A DNA stretch of 19,098 nucleotides from DATCSE01 sp036568605 (GTDB lineage: Bacteria > Pseudomonadota > Gammaproteobacteria > Burkholderiales > Burkholderiaceae_C). The DNA is taken from assembly GCA_036568605.1 (NCBI GenBank), contig DATCSE010000570.1, forward strand, positions 1 to 19,098. The letters run 5' to 3'. Numbering within the stretch: the stretch's first letter is position 1; each line of letters opens with the position of its first letter. Below are positions 1 through 8,036 of this stretch, one piece after another. The position numbers were made by a program, and so were the translations under genes. Under the pieces are notes generated by a model that saw nothing but the letters and a program-made list of their open reading frames with translations, searched no databases and was not told the DNA's origin.

Positions 1-1
1 C

Positions 2-1036
2 GGCTTCGCGGACCTGCAGGGCGACCTCGACGGCCGCACGACCGTGACGATCTACGGCGCGCTCGCGGCGATCCTGCGCGCACGCATGGCACGCAGCGGC
101 GGCCCGGTGACGCTGCTGAACTGCGACAACCTGCGCAGCAACGGCGAACGCTTCCATGCAGGTTTTGCCGACTTCCTCCAGCGGCGCGGCGATGCCGCGC
201 TGCTGGCCTGGGTGGGCAGCAGCACCAGCACGCCCAACGACATGGTCGACCGCATCACGCCGCGGCCGTTGCCCGAGGTCGCACAGCGGGTGCAGGCGGC
301 CACCGGCGTGGCCGACGCGGCGCCGGTGATGGGCGAGCGCTTCATCCAGTGGGTGATCGAGGACCGCTTCATCAACGGCCGGCCGGCCTGGGAGAAGGTC
401 GGCGTCGAGATGGTCGAGTCGGTGCTGCCGTACGAGGAGGCGAAGATCCGTATCCTCAATGCCAGCCACAGCTGCTTTGCGTGGGCCGGCACGCTGATCG
501 GGCTCGGCTACATCCACGAGGGCGTCGCGAACGCGGCGATCCGGCAGATGGCGTACGACTATGTGACCGACGACGTGATCCCGTCGCTCGAGGCCTCGAC
601 CAAGCCGTACCCGCTGGACCTCGCCGCGTACCGCGACGTGGTGCTGGACCGCTTCAGCAACCCGTATCTGCGCGACACGAACCAGCGTGTCGCGGCCGAC
701 GGGTTCGCGAAGATCCCCGGCTTTCTCGGCCCGACGTTTCGCGAGTGCCTCGCACGCGGCGCCTCGGTCGCCGGGATCGCGAAGCTGCCGGCGCTGTTCT
801 TCGAGTTCCTCGGCCGCTGGCATCGCGGCGAACTGCCGTACGAATACCAGGACCAGGGCATGGACCCGGCCGGCGCGCATGCGATCTACACGAGCGCCGA
901 CCCGCTGGGCGCGTTCTGCCGCGACGGCATTCTGTGGGGCCCGCTGGCGGGCGATTCGCGGCTGGTCGCCGCGCTGACGGCCGCGCGCCAGGAGGTGCTG
1001 GATTTCGTCCGGAAGGAGCAAGGCGCTCATGGCTGA
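2..1036 (+). CDS. dalD: Polyol (D-arabinitol 4-/mannitol 2-) dehydrogenase, 5' truncated by window
   Basis: This is the C-terminal three quarters of a long-chain, zinc-independent polyol dehydrogenase, which oxidises a sugar alcohol to a ketose with NAD(P)+ in the cytoplasm. The reading frame is open from base 2, so the true start lies before the window. Visible motifs are TSTPNDMVDRITP and, near residue 148 of the visible fragment, EEAKIRILNASH. The latter gives the K-x4-N-x2-H arrangement of the catalytic Lys, Asn and His in the mannitol dehydrogenase family. The stretch VLPYEEAKIRILNASHSCFA resembles D-arabinitol 4-dehydrogenase (DalD) more than mannitol 2-dehydrogenase as I remember them, but substrate cannot be fixed from sequence. 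Its last 8 bases overlap the next gene, so the two are probably translated together. A polyol ABC transporter would be expected upstream. Confidence 0.85.
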   Translation, partial: GFADLQGDLDGRTTVTIYGALAAILRARMARSGGPVTLLNCDNLRSNGERFHAGFADFLQRRGDAALLAWVGSSTSTPNDMVDRITPRPLPEVAQRVQAATGVADAAPVMGERFIQWVIEDRFINGRPAWEKVGVEMVESVLPYEEAKIRILNASHSCFAWAGTLIGLGYIHEGVANAAIRQMAYDYVTDDVIPSLEASTKPYPLDLAAYRDVVLDRFSNPYLRDTNQRVAADGFAKIPGFLGPTFRECLARGASVAGIAKLPALFFEFLGRWHRGELPYEYQDQGMDPAGAHAIYTSADPLGAFCRDGILWGPLAGDSRLVAALTAARQEVLDFVRKEQGAHG

Positions 1037-1817
1037 CGAGGTCCTGGCGGGGCAGCATGCGTTGATCACCGGGGCCGGCGGCGGCATCGGGCTCGCGATC
1101 GCGCAGGCGTATCTCCAGGCCGGCGCAAACTGCAGCGTCGCAGACATCAGTCCAGCGCCGTCGGCCGCGCTGCAGCGGCTGGTCGACTCGCATCGCGAGC
1201 GCTTGCACTACGTCAGCGCCGACGTCTCTCAGCGTGCGAGCATCGCGCAGATGGTGGCATCGGCGAGCGGGCGATTCGGCGCGATCACGGCGCTGGTCAA
1301 CAATGCCGCGGTGTTCGACATGGCGCCGCTGCTCGAATCGGACGAAGCGAGCTACCAGCGCATCTTCGACGTCAACGTCAAGGGCATGTTCTTCACGATG
1401 CAGGCGGTGCTGGCACAGATGGTCGAGCACGGCATCAAGGGCTGCGTGATCAACCTCGCGTCGCAGGCCGGGCGGCGCGGCGAGGCGCTGGTGTCGCACT
1501 ACTGCGCGAGCAAGGCCGCGGTGATCAGCTACACGCAATCGGCGGCGCTGGCGATGGCGCCGCACGGCATCCGCGTCAACGGCATCGCGCCGGGCGTGGT
1601 CGACACGCCGATGTGGAGCCAGGTCGATGCGCTGTTCGCGCGCTACGAAGGCTTGCAGCGGGGAGAGAAGAAAATCGCCGTCGGCAAGGCCGTGCCGCTG
1701 GGGCGCATGGGCGCACCGGGCGACATCGCCGGCGCGGCCGTCTTCCTCGCGAGCCCGGCCGCGGCGTACATCACCGCGCAGACCTTGAACGTCGACGGCG
1801 GGAATGTGATGAGTTGA
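1029..1817 (+). CDS. smoS: SDR-family sorbitol (L-iditol 2-)dehydrogenase, SmoS-like
   Basis: A classical short-chain dehydrogenase of 262 residues, likely oxidising D-sorbitol or galactitol to a ketohexose. The Rossmann motif TGAGGGIG is at residues 14-21, and Asp39 after the second strand points to NAD rather than NADP. NNAA is at 91-94. The catalytic Ser145, Tyr158 and Lys162 (YCASK) are all present. The motif RGEKK followed by VPLGRMG and the C-terminus NVDGGNVMS match the Rhodobacter SmoS sorbitol dehydrogenase closely, as I recall it. The ATG lies inside the end of the preceding dehydrogenase gene (8-base overlap), with AAGGAG a short way upstream. Two dehydrogenases of different superfamilies side by side suggest the operon handles more than one sugar alcohol. 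Confidence 0.88.
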   Translation: MADEVLAGQHALITGAGGGIGLAIAQAYLQAGANCSVADISPAPSAALQRLVDSHRERLHYVSADVSQRASIAQMVASASGRFGAITALVNNAAVFDMAPLLESDEASYQRIFDVNVKGMFFTMQAVLAQMVEHGIKGCVINLASQAGRRGEALVSHYCASKAAVISYTQSAALAMAPHGIRVNGIAPGVVDTPMWSQVDALFARYEGLQRGEKKIAVGKAVPLGRMGAPGDIAGAAVFLASPAAAYITAQTLNVDGGNVMS

Positions 1818-1831
1818 TCGTGGTGAATGCG

Positions 1832-2764
1832 ATGGGCAGCCTGACGAAGCCGAAACGAACCCGCACGCCCGAGCTCGAGCATGAGTTCTCACGCGATGCC
1901 AAGCTGGGTTACGAGCCGGAGGGCTCGTACGGCTATGTGCGCTGCCTCGAGCACGGCTTTCCGAACCCGCTGGTGCGCTGGCACTACCACGAGGAGTACG
2001 AGCTGCACCTGATCGTGCAGACCAGCGGCAAGGTCTTCGTCGGCGACTACATCGGCCACTTCGAACCGGGTCACCTGGTGCTGACCGGCCCGCGCCTTCC
2101 GCACAACTGGATCTCGACCGATGTCGCACCGGAGGGCGTTGCCCAGCGCGACGTGGTGCTGCAGTTCGCCGACGAGCCGCTGCGCCACGCCGCCGAGCTG
2201 ATCGCCGACCTGCGCGACGTGCTGCCGCTGCTCGAGCGCGCGCGTCTGGGCATCGAGTTCTTCGGGATGACCGAACGCGCGCAGGGTTATTTCGCCCGCA
2301 TCAAGAGCCTGCACGGGCTGCACCGCTTCACGGAGTTCCTGAAGTTCCTCGGCGAGCTCGCCGAGTGCACCGACTACCGGCTGCTGTCCAGCATGCCGCT
2401 GCAGAGCTTCGAGGACGATGCGTCGCTGGCCCAGATCAGCGGCATCGTCGACTACATCACCACGCACTTCACCGAGTCGTTCTCGATGGCCGAGCTGAGC
2501 CAGCGCGTCGGGATGAGCGAGAGCCAGTTCTCGCGCTACTTCCGCCGCGCGACCGGCAACACCTTCACCGATTTCGTGAACCGGCTGCGCATCTCGCGCG
2601 CCTGCCAGCTGCTGATGGAGACCGACCGCTACATCAGCAACGTCTGCTACGACTGCGGCTTCAACAACGTCGCGAACTTCAACCGGCGCTTCCTCGAGAT
2701 CAAGGGCATGACGCCGAAGGAGTTCCGCCGCCAGGGCGAAGCGCGCTTCGGCGTGCGCGGCTGA
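1832..2764 (+). CDS. AraC-family transcriptional regulator, MtlR-like
   Basis: A 310-residue AraC-type DNA-binding regulator. The N-terminal half is a cupin-like sensor domain with a histidine-rich strand, HYHEEYELH, near residues 50-58, followed by a turn typical of these cupins (FEPGHLVLTGPRLPHNW). Residues from about 200 to 302 form the two helix-turn-helix motifs of the AraC/XylS domain (MAELSQRVGMSESQFSRYF, then VCYDCGFNNVANFNRRF). The gene follows the SDR stop by 14 bases. ATG at 1832 is chosen, but GTG at 1820 or 1823 in the same frame is possible, and no strong ribosome binding site separates them. Length and position inside a polyol operon resemble MtlR of pseudomonads, which activates mannitol/sorbitol/arabitol genes. 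By inference it controls this operon in response to a polyol. Confidence 0.88.
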   Translation: MGSLTKPKRTRTPELEHEFSRDAKLGYEPEGSYGYVRCLEHGFPNPLVRWHYHEEYELHLIVQTSGKVFVGDYIGHFEPGHLVLTGPRLPHNWISTDVAPEGVAQRDVVLQFADEPLRHAAELIADLRDVLPLLERARLGIEFFGMTERAQGYFARIKSLHGLHRFTEFLKFLGELAECTDYRLLSSMPLQSFEDDASLAQISGIVDYITTHFTESFSMAELSQRVGMSESQFSRYFRRATGNTFTDFVNRLRISRACQLLMETDRYISNVCYDCGFNNVANFNRRFLEIKGMTPKEFRRQGEARFGVRG

Positions 2765-2844
2765 ACCGCGCAGCTTGCGCGACCGATTGCGCGCCGGCGC
2801 GCGACAATCACCATCCGACATTCTTTCGAGCGAGAGACGACGCA

Positions 2845-3786
2845 ATGCAGGTGGCCGTAGCGGGCGAGGCGCTGATCGACATGGCGAGCACGGGGCCGCT
2901 CGCGTTCCAGGGGCACGTGGGCGGCGGGCCGCTGAACAGCGCGGTCGCGTATGTGCGCATGGGTCACCCGTGCGGTTTCGTCACGCAGCTGTCGACCGAC
3001 CTGTTCGGCGACCAGCTGCATCGCTTCATGCAGGCGAACGGGATCGACACGCGCTTCGTGACCCGCAGCGATGCGCCGTCGACGCTGGCGTTCGTCGAGC
3101 GCACGCCGCAGACCAACCGCTATGCGTTCTTCACTCGCGGCAGCGCGGACGGTACCTGGTCCCCGGCGACGCTGCCGGCGCTGCCCGACTCGTGCCGCTT
3201 GCTGCAATACGGCGGCATCAGCCTGCTGCAGGAGCCGGCCGCCGGCCGCATCAGCGAGCTGGTCGCGGCGAACGCCGAGCGCTGCCTGGTCGTGCTGGAT
3301 CCGAACGTGCGGCCCAGCCTGATCCCCGATCTGGCCGCCTACCGTGCTCGCTTCGAGCGCTGGCTGGCGACGACGCACCTGCTCAAGCTCAGCGACGAGG
3401 ATGCCGCGCTGCTGGCGCCCGGCGTCGAGTTCGCCGATGCGGCGGCGCGCTGGCTGCAGTCCGGGCCGAGCGCGGTCGTCGTCACGCTGGGCGCGAAGGG
3501 CGCGGTGCTGTACCGGCGCGACCGGGAGCCGATCGCGGTGACGGCACCGCGCGTCACGGTCGCCGACACGATAGGCGCGGGCGACACGTTCACCGCCGGC
3601 CTGGCGTCGTCGCTGCTCGACGCCGGTGTCGCCAACAGCCGGCAGCTTGCCGAGCTGCCCGACGCGCCGTGGCAACTGGCGATGCGCTTCGCCGCCACCG
3701 CGGCTGCGCTGAACTGCACCCGCGAAGGCGCCGACCCGCCGACGCTCGCCGAGGTGCAACAGGCGCTGGCGGCGACGCCGGCCTGA
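2845..3786 (+). CDS. PfkB-family carbohydrate kinase, fructokinase-like
   Basis: A 313-residue sugar kinase of the ribokinase/PfkB family, phosphorylating a sugar with ATP in the cytoplasm. The N-terminal substrate-binding glycine-rich segment GGGPLNSA is at residues 26-33. The C-terminal family signature DTIGAGDTFTAG contains the anion-hole glycines and the catalytic base Asp247. In this context the likely substrate is fructose, the product of mannitol or sorbitol oxidation, as with MtlZ in pseudomonads; D-xylulose would be less expected because xylulokinases belong to another family. The start ATG at 2845 follows a purine-rich GAGAGA segment. An 80-base gap after the regulator gene holds a perfect 14-base GC palindrome (2789-2802) and a GACAAT hexamer, so separate transcription is possible but unproven. 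Confidence 0.85.
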   Translation: MQVAVAGEALIDMASTGPLAFQGHVGGGPLNSAVAYVRMGHPCGFVTQLSTDLFGDQLHRFMQANGIDTRFVTRSDAPSTLAFVERTPQTNRYAFFTRGSADGTWSPATLPALPDSCRLLQYGGISLLQEPAAGRISELVAANAERCLVVLDPNVRPSLIPDLAAYRARFERWLATTHLLKLSDEDAALLAPGVEFADAAARWLQSGPSAVVVTLGAKGAVLYRRDREPIAVTAPRVTVADTIGAGDTFTAGLASSLLDAGVANSRQLAELPDAPWQLAMRFAATAAALNCTREGADPPTLAEVQQALAATPA

Positions 3787-3800
3787 GCCTATGTGTGCAA

Positions 3801-3826
3801 AGACCCACTCTCTCGGGGGTGGGTCT
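3801..3826 (+). terminator. Hairpin after the polyol operon, probable terminator
   Basis: AGACCCAC (3801-3808) and GTGGGTCT (3819-3826) form a perfect 8-bp stem with a 10-base loop, 14 bases after the kinase stop codon. A TTTTT run occurs only about 15 bases beyond the stem (3842-3846), so it is not a textbook intrinsic terminator. It is the best candidate for the end of the polyol transcript. Confidence 0.5.
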
Positions 3827-3931
3827 CGGAATGTGAACTAATTTTTCCCCCATCGGATGGATGGTGCTTCGATGCGACGCCGCCGATGATTGCGTCACGC
3901 GGCCACGTTGAGCCGTAGCGGGGCAATCAAG

Positions 3932-4186
3932 ATGCAGTTCGATGAACGGATCGTCGGGGACTACCGGATCTTTGCCGGTGCGCTCGAAGCGCCGCTGGGC
4001 GACGGCTACATCGCCACCACCATCGTGCACCGCGTGCAAGGCGTGCCGAATGTGCCGCGCGAGGCGTACCGCGACGAGAGCGTCGCCTGCGGCCACCGCT
4101 GGGCCTCGGCCGATGCCGCGATCGCTTATGCGATGAACCGCGCCACGGAAGTGATCCGGCAGCGCTCGGCGCTGCTGGCCTGCTGA
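3932..4186 (+). CDS. Small conserved-looking protein of unknown function (84 aa)
   Basis: An 84-residue soluble protein that I do not recognise. It begins MQFDERIVGDYRIF and contains a mixed strand-like middle (ALEAPLGDGYIATTIVHRVQG) and a helix-like C-terminus (ADAAIAYAMNRATEVIRQR). No signal peptide, membrane segment, metal-binding cysteine pattern or DNA-binding motif is visible. ATG at 3932 is preferred over the in-frame TTG at 3890 because GGGG lies at a suitable distance upstream (about 3919-3923) and the extra residues look non-protein-like. It stands alone between the polyol operon hairpin and the antiporter gene. The regular alternation of hydrophobic residues and the normal codon bias for this genome argue that it is real. 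Confidence 0.6.
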   Translation: MQFDERIVGDYRIFAGALEAPLGDGYIATTIVHRVQGVPNVPREAYRDESVACGHRWASADAAIAYAMNRATEVIRQRSALLAC

Positions 4187-4209
4187 CAACGGCCTTGCCG
4201 ATTCAGTAC

Positions 4210-4230
4210 GCGCCGCGGCCAGCGCGGCGC
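4210..4230 (+). terminator. GC-rich hairpin after the small unknown gene
   Basis: GCGCCGC (4210-4216) and GCGGCGC (4224-4230) form a 7-bp stem around a 7-base loop, 24 bases beyond the small gene's stop. There is no T-tract after it, so termination is only a possibility. In DNA of this composition such stems also arise by chance. Confidence 0.3.
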
Positions 4231-4266
4231 AGGGTTATTCGAGACGAGGCGTCCGCACCCGGCCTC

Positions 4267-4272
4267 TAGACT
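4267..4272 (+). promoter_or_regulatory. Putative -10 element for the antiporter gene
   Basis: TAGACT lies 44 bases before the ybaL start codon and is followed by GCGCGGCTCTTCCCCGC. A very similar block occurs on the minus strand ahead of the ABM-fold gene (TAGACT then GCCCGGCTTCATCCCCGC). The resemblance of two unrelated upstream regions suggests a promoter with a GC-rich initial transcribed region. No clear -35 is seen. Confidence 0.35.
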
Positions 4273-4315
4273 GCGCGGCTCTTCCCCGCCACGCCGTCAC
4301 GAGGATCCCCGCCGG

Positions 4316-6043
4316 ATGCCGCACAACGTCAGCCTGATCTCCACGATTGCCGCCGGCTTCGGGCTGGCCCTGGTGTTCGGCTACGGCGCGGCGCGCCTCA
4401 AACTCCCGCCGCTCGTCGGCTACCTGCTGGCTGGCATCGTGATCGGGCCGGCGACGCCGGGCTTCGTCGCCGACGTCGACCTCGCCGGGCAGCTCGCCGA
4501 GATCGGCGTGATGCTGCTGATGCTGGGCGTCGGTCTCCATTTCTCGCTGCAGGACCTGCTCGCGGTCCGGCGCATCGCGGTGCCGGGGGCGATCGCGCAG
4601 ATCGCCGTCGCGACCGCGCTGGGCCTGGGCACCGCGCAGCTCTGGGGCTGGGACCTGGGCGCGTCGCTGGTGTTCGGGCTGGCGCTGTCGGTCGCGAGCA
4701 CCGTGGTGCTGCTGCGCGCGCTGGAGGCGCGCGGCGTGCTCGAGTCGGTGAACGGGCAGATCGCGGTCGGCTGGCTGGTCGTCGAGGACTTGGTGATGGT
4801 GCTCGTGCTGGTGCTGCTGCCGGCCCTGGCACCGCTGCTGGGCGGCACCGTGACGGAAGCGCCGGGACACGCGGCCGGGGCGGCCCGCAGCACGCAGGGC
4901 GTGTGGACCACGCTGGGCATCACGCTTGCGAAGGTCGCCGCGTTCGTCGCGCTGATGCTGGTGGTCGGCCGGCGGGTGTTCCCGCGGCTGCTGTGGCTGG
5001 TCGCCCGCACCGGCTCGCGCGAGCTGTTCACGCTGTGCGTGATCGCCGGCGCGGTCAGCGTCGCCTACGGGTCGGCCAAGCTGTTCGACGTGTCGTTCGC
5101 GCTGGGTGCTTTCTTCGCCGGGATGATGATGCGCGAGTCGCAGTTCAGTCACCGCGCGGCCGACGAGTCGCTGCCGCTGCGCGACGCGTTCTCGGTGCTG
5201 TTCTTCGTCTCGGTCGGCATGCTGTTCGACCCGCGCATCCTGCTGGCCGAGCCGCTGCGCGTGCTCGCGGTCGTCGCGATCGTGATGATCGGCAAGACGC
5301 TGGCCGCCGTCGTGCTGGTCGTCGCATTGCGTTATCCGCTGAACAGCGCGCTGACGGTCGGCGTCAGCCTCGCGCAGATCGGCGAGTTCTCGTTCATCCT
5401 CGCCGGGCTGGGCGTGGCGCTGAAGCTGCTGCCGGCCGAGGGGCAGAGCCTGGTGCTGGCCGGCGCGCTGATCTCGATCGCGCTGAACCCGCTGCTGTTC
5501 AGCGCGCTGCAGCCGATGCAGGATTGGCTGCGCGCCCGCTCGGCGCTGGCCCGGCGACTCGAGCGGCGTGACGACCCGCTGGCCGAGCTGCCGATGTCGA
5601 CAGATCCGGCGCAGCTGGCCGGCCAAGTCGTGCTGGTCGGCCATGGCCGCGTCGGCCGGCAGATCGCGCAGGCCTTGCGCGCGGCCGGCCTGCCGGTGGT
5701 CGTCGCGGAACAGAACCGCGAGATCGTCGAGGCCTTGCGCGAGCAGGGCGTGCCGGCCGTGTCAGGCGACGCGTCCGACCCGGCGGTGCTGGTGCAGGCG
5801 CACACGGCGCGTGCCGCGATGCTGGTCGTCGCGACGCCCGACACCCTGGACGTGCGCAAGATGGCCGAAGCGGCGCGCACACTGAACCCGGCCATCGAGG
5901 TGGTCGTGCGCAGCCACAACGAGGAAGAAGCGGCCCTGCTCGAACGCGACCGCGTCGGCACCGTGCTGCTGGGCGAGCGCGCGCTGGCGCAGGCCATGGC
6001 CGCGCATGTGCTGACCCGCGTGGGGCGGGCCGCGGGAGGATAA
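4316..6043 (+). CDS. ybaL: YbaL/Kef-type cation:proton antiporter (CPA2) with RCK domain
   Basis: A 575-residue inner-membrane monovalent cation:proton antiporter of the CPA2 family. Residues 1 to about 410 hold the many membrane segments, starting with LISTIAAGFGLALVFGYGAA and the family motif PPLVGYLLAGIVIGP. VEDLVMVLVLVLLPAL is the conserved acidic segment of the transport site. From about residue 436 a cytoplasmic RCK-N/TrkA-N domain begins, with the nucleotide-binding loop GHGRVG at 442-447 and an acidic residue at the end of the next strand (VVAEQN). Length and the sequence GPATPGFVADVDLAGQLAEI fit YbaL of the KefB/YbaL group better than KefC. It probably exports K+ in exchange for protons, gated by nucleotide binding. 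It stands alone and converges on the following small gene. Confidence 0.9.
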   Translation: MPHNVSLISTIAAGFGLALVFGYGAARLKLPPLVGYLLAGIVIGPATPGFVADVDLAGQLAEIGVMLLMLGVGLHFSLQDLLAVRRIAVPGAIAQIAVATALGLGTAQLWGWDLGASLVFGLALSVASTVVLLRALEARGVLESVNGQIAVGWLVVEDLVMVLVLVLLPALAPLLGGTVTEAPGHAAGAARSTQGVWTTLGITLAKVAAFVALMLVVGRRVFPRLLWLVARTGSRELFTLCVIAGAVSVAYGSAKLFDVSFALGAFFAGMMMRESQFSHRAADESLPLRDAFSVLFFVSVGMLFDPRILLAEPLRVLAVVAIVMIGKTLAAVVLVVALRYPLNSALTVGVSLAQIGEFSFILAGLGVALKLLPAEGQSLVLAGALISIALNPLLFSALQPMQDWLRARSALARRLERRDDPLAELPMSTDPAQLAGQVVLVGHGRVGRQIAQALRAAGLPVVVAEQNREIVEALREQGVPAVSGDASDPAVLVQAHTARAAMLVVATPDTLDVRKMAEAARTLNPAIEVVVRSHNEEEAALLERDRVGTVLLGERALAQAMAAHVLTRVGRAAGG

Positions 6044-6081
6044 CGAGACGACGCTGGAGGAGCGACGCTTGGTTGCTGGTC

Positions 6082-6360
6082 TCAGGCCGCCAGCGCTGCG
6101 GCGGCGGCCGCGTCGGCCAGGCACTTGTTGCACTTGCCGAGCCCCGGCAGGCGGGCGTCCGGCTTGCCGTCGCCGGTCTTGAAGTTGGCCTGGCAGCGCC
6201 GGCACACGTACATCTTGGAGCTCGACATCATCGGTTTCACGCCGGGCTCGGCGGCCGGACGGGCCGCAACGTATTCGGCCTGGGTCTGGCGCAGCTTCTG
6301 GGTCGTCGTGTTCGTTGCAGCAGGGGTTTCGCGGGAGGTGGAAGGGCGACGAGTGGCCAT
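6082..6360 (-). CDS. Small zinc-ribbon protein with disordered basic N-terminus (92 aa)
   Basis: A 92-residue protein whose C-terminal half carries two CxxC knuckles, YVCRRCQ and KCNKCLAD, spaced about 25 residues apart. This is a typical four-cysteine zinc-ribbon. The first 35 residues are rich in Thr, Arg, Ala and Gln (MATRRPSTSRETPAATNTTT) and probably disordered. The protein ends in an alanine tract. The start ATG at 6360 has AGGGA six bases upstream, which decides it over the longer frame beginning at 6468. I do not recognise a named family; zinc ribbons of this size commonly bind nucleic acid or protein partners, but no function can be assigned. The gene converges on the antiporter gene, with only 38 bases between stops. 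Confidence 0.65.
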   Translation of the reverse strand: MATRRPSTSRETPAATNTTTQKLRQTQAEYVAARPAAEPGVKPMMSSSKMYVCRRCQANFKTGDGKPDARLPGLGKCNKCLADAAAAAALAA

Positions 6361-6548
6361 GAAGATCCCTGAAAAGCGAGGTATGCAAGCCCGCCAGCGC
6401 TGCAGTCGCCTGAGAAGTGGCCTACGGGAGGGTGGCGGGCGAAGTTCGACCCTCCATTGTCCCAGCATTCGGGCCGGGACGTACGCCGGCCGGGCTCAAT
6501 CAACCGTTTCGTTCAAGGGATTGTGTTTCAGGTCGTCTCCGACGCCCC

Positions 6549-8036
6549 TCAACGCGAAAGCCCGGCGGGATTCTCCAGATCCAGCGCCTCCTGCTTCACG
6601 GTGACGAGGTTCGGCGCCATCTTCTGCAGCGCCGGCCCGAACTTCGCGGCATCCCCGGCGACGACCACGCGGCGCCCGTCGGCCGCGAAATGAGCGGCCG
6701 CGTAGCGCTGCACGTCGGCCGGCGTGACCGCCCCGAGCGCATCGATCCGCTTGCCCAGGTCGTCGATCGGGACCCCGGCCACCACCAAGGCGGCGACCGC
6801 GCCGCCGAGCCCGGCGGTGGTCTCGACGCTGCGGCTGAATGCGCCGATCACCGTGGCCTTGCGCGCCGCGAGCTCGTCGGCCGGCACCGGCGTCGAGATC
6901 AGGCGGTCGAACTCGGTCTGCATCAGACCGACCACTTCCGCGGCCGACTCGTTCTTGGTCTGCACGCCGGCGCGCAGCGCGCCACCTTCGCGGCGCGCGT
7001 CGAGGCTGCTGCCGGCGCCGTAACTCAGGCCGCGGTTGATGCGGATTTCCTGGTTCAGCCGCGACGAGTACCCGGCCCCCAGCACCACGTTCGTCACCTG
7101 GCCGATCGCGCGCTCGGCCAGCGGCACGCGGCTGGGCGGCGCCGGCATGATCATCACCGCGCTGGCTTGGCCCGACTGCGGCATGTCGACCACCACGGTG
7201 CGCGCCGGCAGCGAGCTGGGCGCCGATGCCGCCGGCGCAGCGGGCAGCGGCCCGGCGGGCTTGCGCCACGCGCCGAAATGCTTCGCCGCCAGGCGGCGCG
7301 CGTTGCGCGGATCGAGATCGCCGGCCAGCACCAGCACCGCGTTGTCGGGCCGGTAGTAGGCACTGTGCTGCGCGAGCAAGTCGTTGCGCGTGATGCGCGC
7401 GAGCGACGCCGGCGTGCCATCGGCCGGGTGGCCGTACGCGCCGGCTCCGAACAGCAGCCGCTCGGCCGCCAGCGAGGCGACCGTGCCGGGCCGTGCATAC
7501 GCGACCTTCAGCTCGTCCAGCGCCTGCGTGCGCGCCCGATCGAGCTCGGCCTGCGCAAACGCCGGCTGCATCGCCGCTTCGGCGACCAGCGCCAGCGCCG
7601 AGTCGAGCAGCGGCTCGGCGACCGTGATCGAGACCGCCGAGCGGTTCCAACCCGCGCCGCTCTCGAGCGACCCGCCCAGCGCCTCGGCCGCATTCGCCTG
7701 CGCCGTGGCGTCGTGCCGCTTGGTGCCTTTGGTCAGCAGCGCCGCGGTCATCGAGCCGAGGCCGGCGAGCTTCTCCGGATCGGTCTCGCTGCCCGACAGC
7801 ACCAGCAGCTGCGCGGTGACGAGGCGCACGCCCTTGCGTTCGGCGAGCACGATCCGCAACCCGTTCGGCAGTTTCTGTTCGACCGGCGGCACGACGCTCA
7901 GCGGGCGCGGGGCGGCCGGTGCCGGCGGTGTCGGATAGGGCTCGGCGCGGGCTGCGCCCGATGCCAGCAGCGCGATCGCGGCGGCGAGCCCGGCGGCGAT
8001 CGCCGCCAGGGGATGCTTCGATGCAGGCGCGTTCAC
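6549..8036 (-). CDS. M16-family peptidase-like protein lacking the zinc site (non-catalytic partner)
   Basis: A 495-residue exported M16 (insulinase/pitrilysin/MPP) family protein. It starts with an N-terminal signal peptide (HPLAAIAAGLAAAIALLASGAARA) and probably acts in the periplasm. The expected zinc motif HxxEH is absent: the matching segment near residues 94-99 reads GSMTAA. The second domain keeps the family's Arg-Tyr motif (RINRGLSYGAGSS). Bacterial M16 proteins often work as a pair in which one subunit has HxxEH and the other has the R/Y pair, so this is most likely the non-catalytic partner of the adjacent gene. The start is GTG at 8036 and shares GTGA with the stop of the upstream gene, a sign of translational coupling. 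An apparent frame extension to 8990 is antisense-like low-complexity sequence and not part of it. Confidence 0.85.
   Translation of the reverse strand: MNAPASKHPLAAIAAGLAAAIALLASGAARAEPYPTPPAPAAPRPLSVVPPVEQKLPNGLRIVLAERKGVRLVTAQLLVLSGSETDPEKLAGLGSMTAALLTKGTKRHDATAQANAAEALGGSLESGAGWNRSAVSITVAEPLLDSALALVAEAAMQPAFAQAELDRARTQALDELKVAYARPGTVASLAAERLLFGAGAYGHPADGTPASLARITRNDLLAQHSAYYRPDNAVLVLAGDLDPRNARRLAAKHFGAWRKPAGPLPAAPAASAPSSLPARTVVVDMPQSGQASAVMIMPAPPSRVPLAERAIGQVTNVVLGAGYSSRLNQEIRINRGLSYGAGSSLDARREGGALRAGVQTKNESAAEVVGLMQTEFDRLISTPVPADELAARKATVIGAFSRSVETTAGLGGAVAALVVAGVPIDDLGKRIDALGAVTPADVQRYAAAHFAADGRRVVVAGDAAKFGPALQKMAPNLVTVKQEALDLENPAGLSR

Noticed and set aside
654..2129. Minus-strand open frame of 491 codons across the polyol genes
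   Set aside because: Arg/Ala-rich antisense frame over three well-supported plus-strand genes, with no motif.
2789..2802. Perfect 14-base palindrome GCGCGCCGGCGCGC before the kinase gene
   Set aside because: Only G and C in a very GC-rich sequence, with no T-tract and no second copy seen; chance cannot be excluded, so it is not called an operator or terminator.
4235..5644. Long minus-strand open frame (469 codons) rich in Gln, Arg, Asp and His
   Set aside because: It lies antisense to the clear ybaL gene, and its biased composition is what GC-rich third codon positions produce on the opposite strand.
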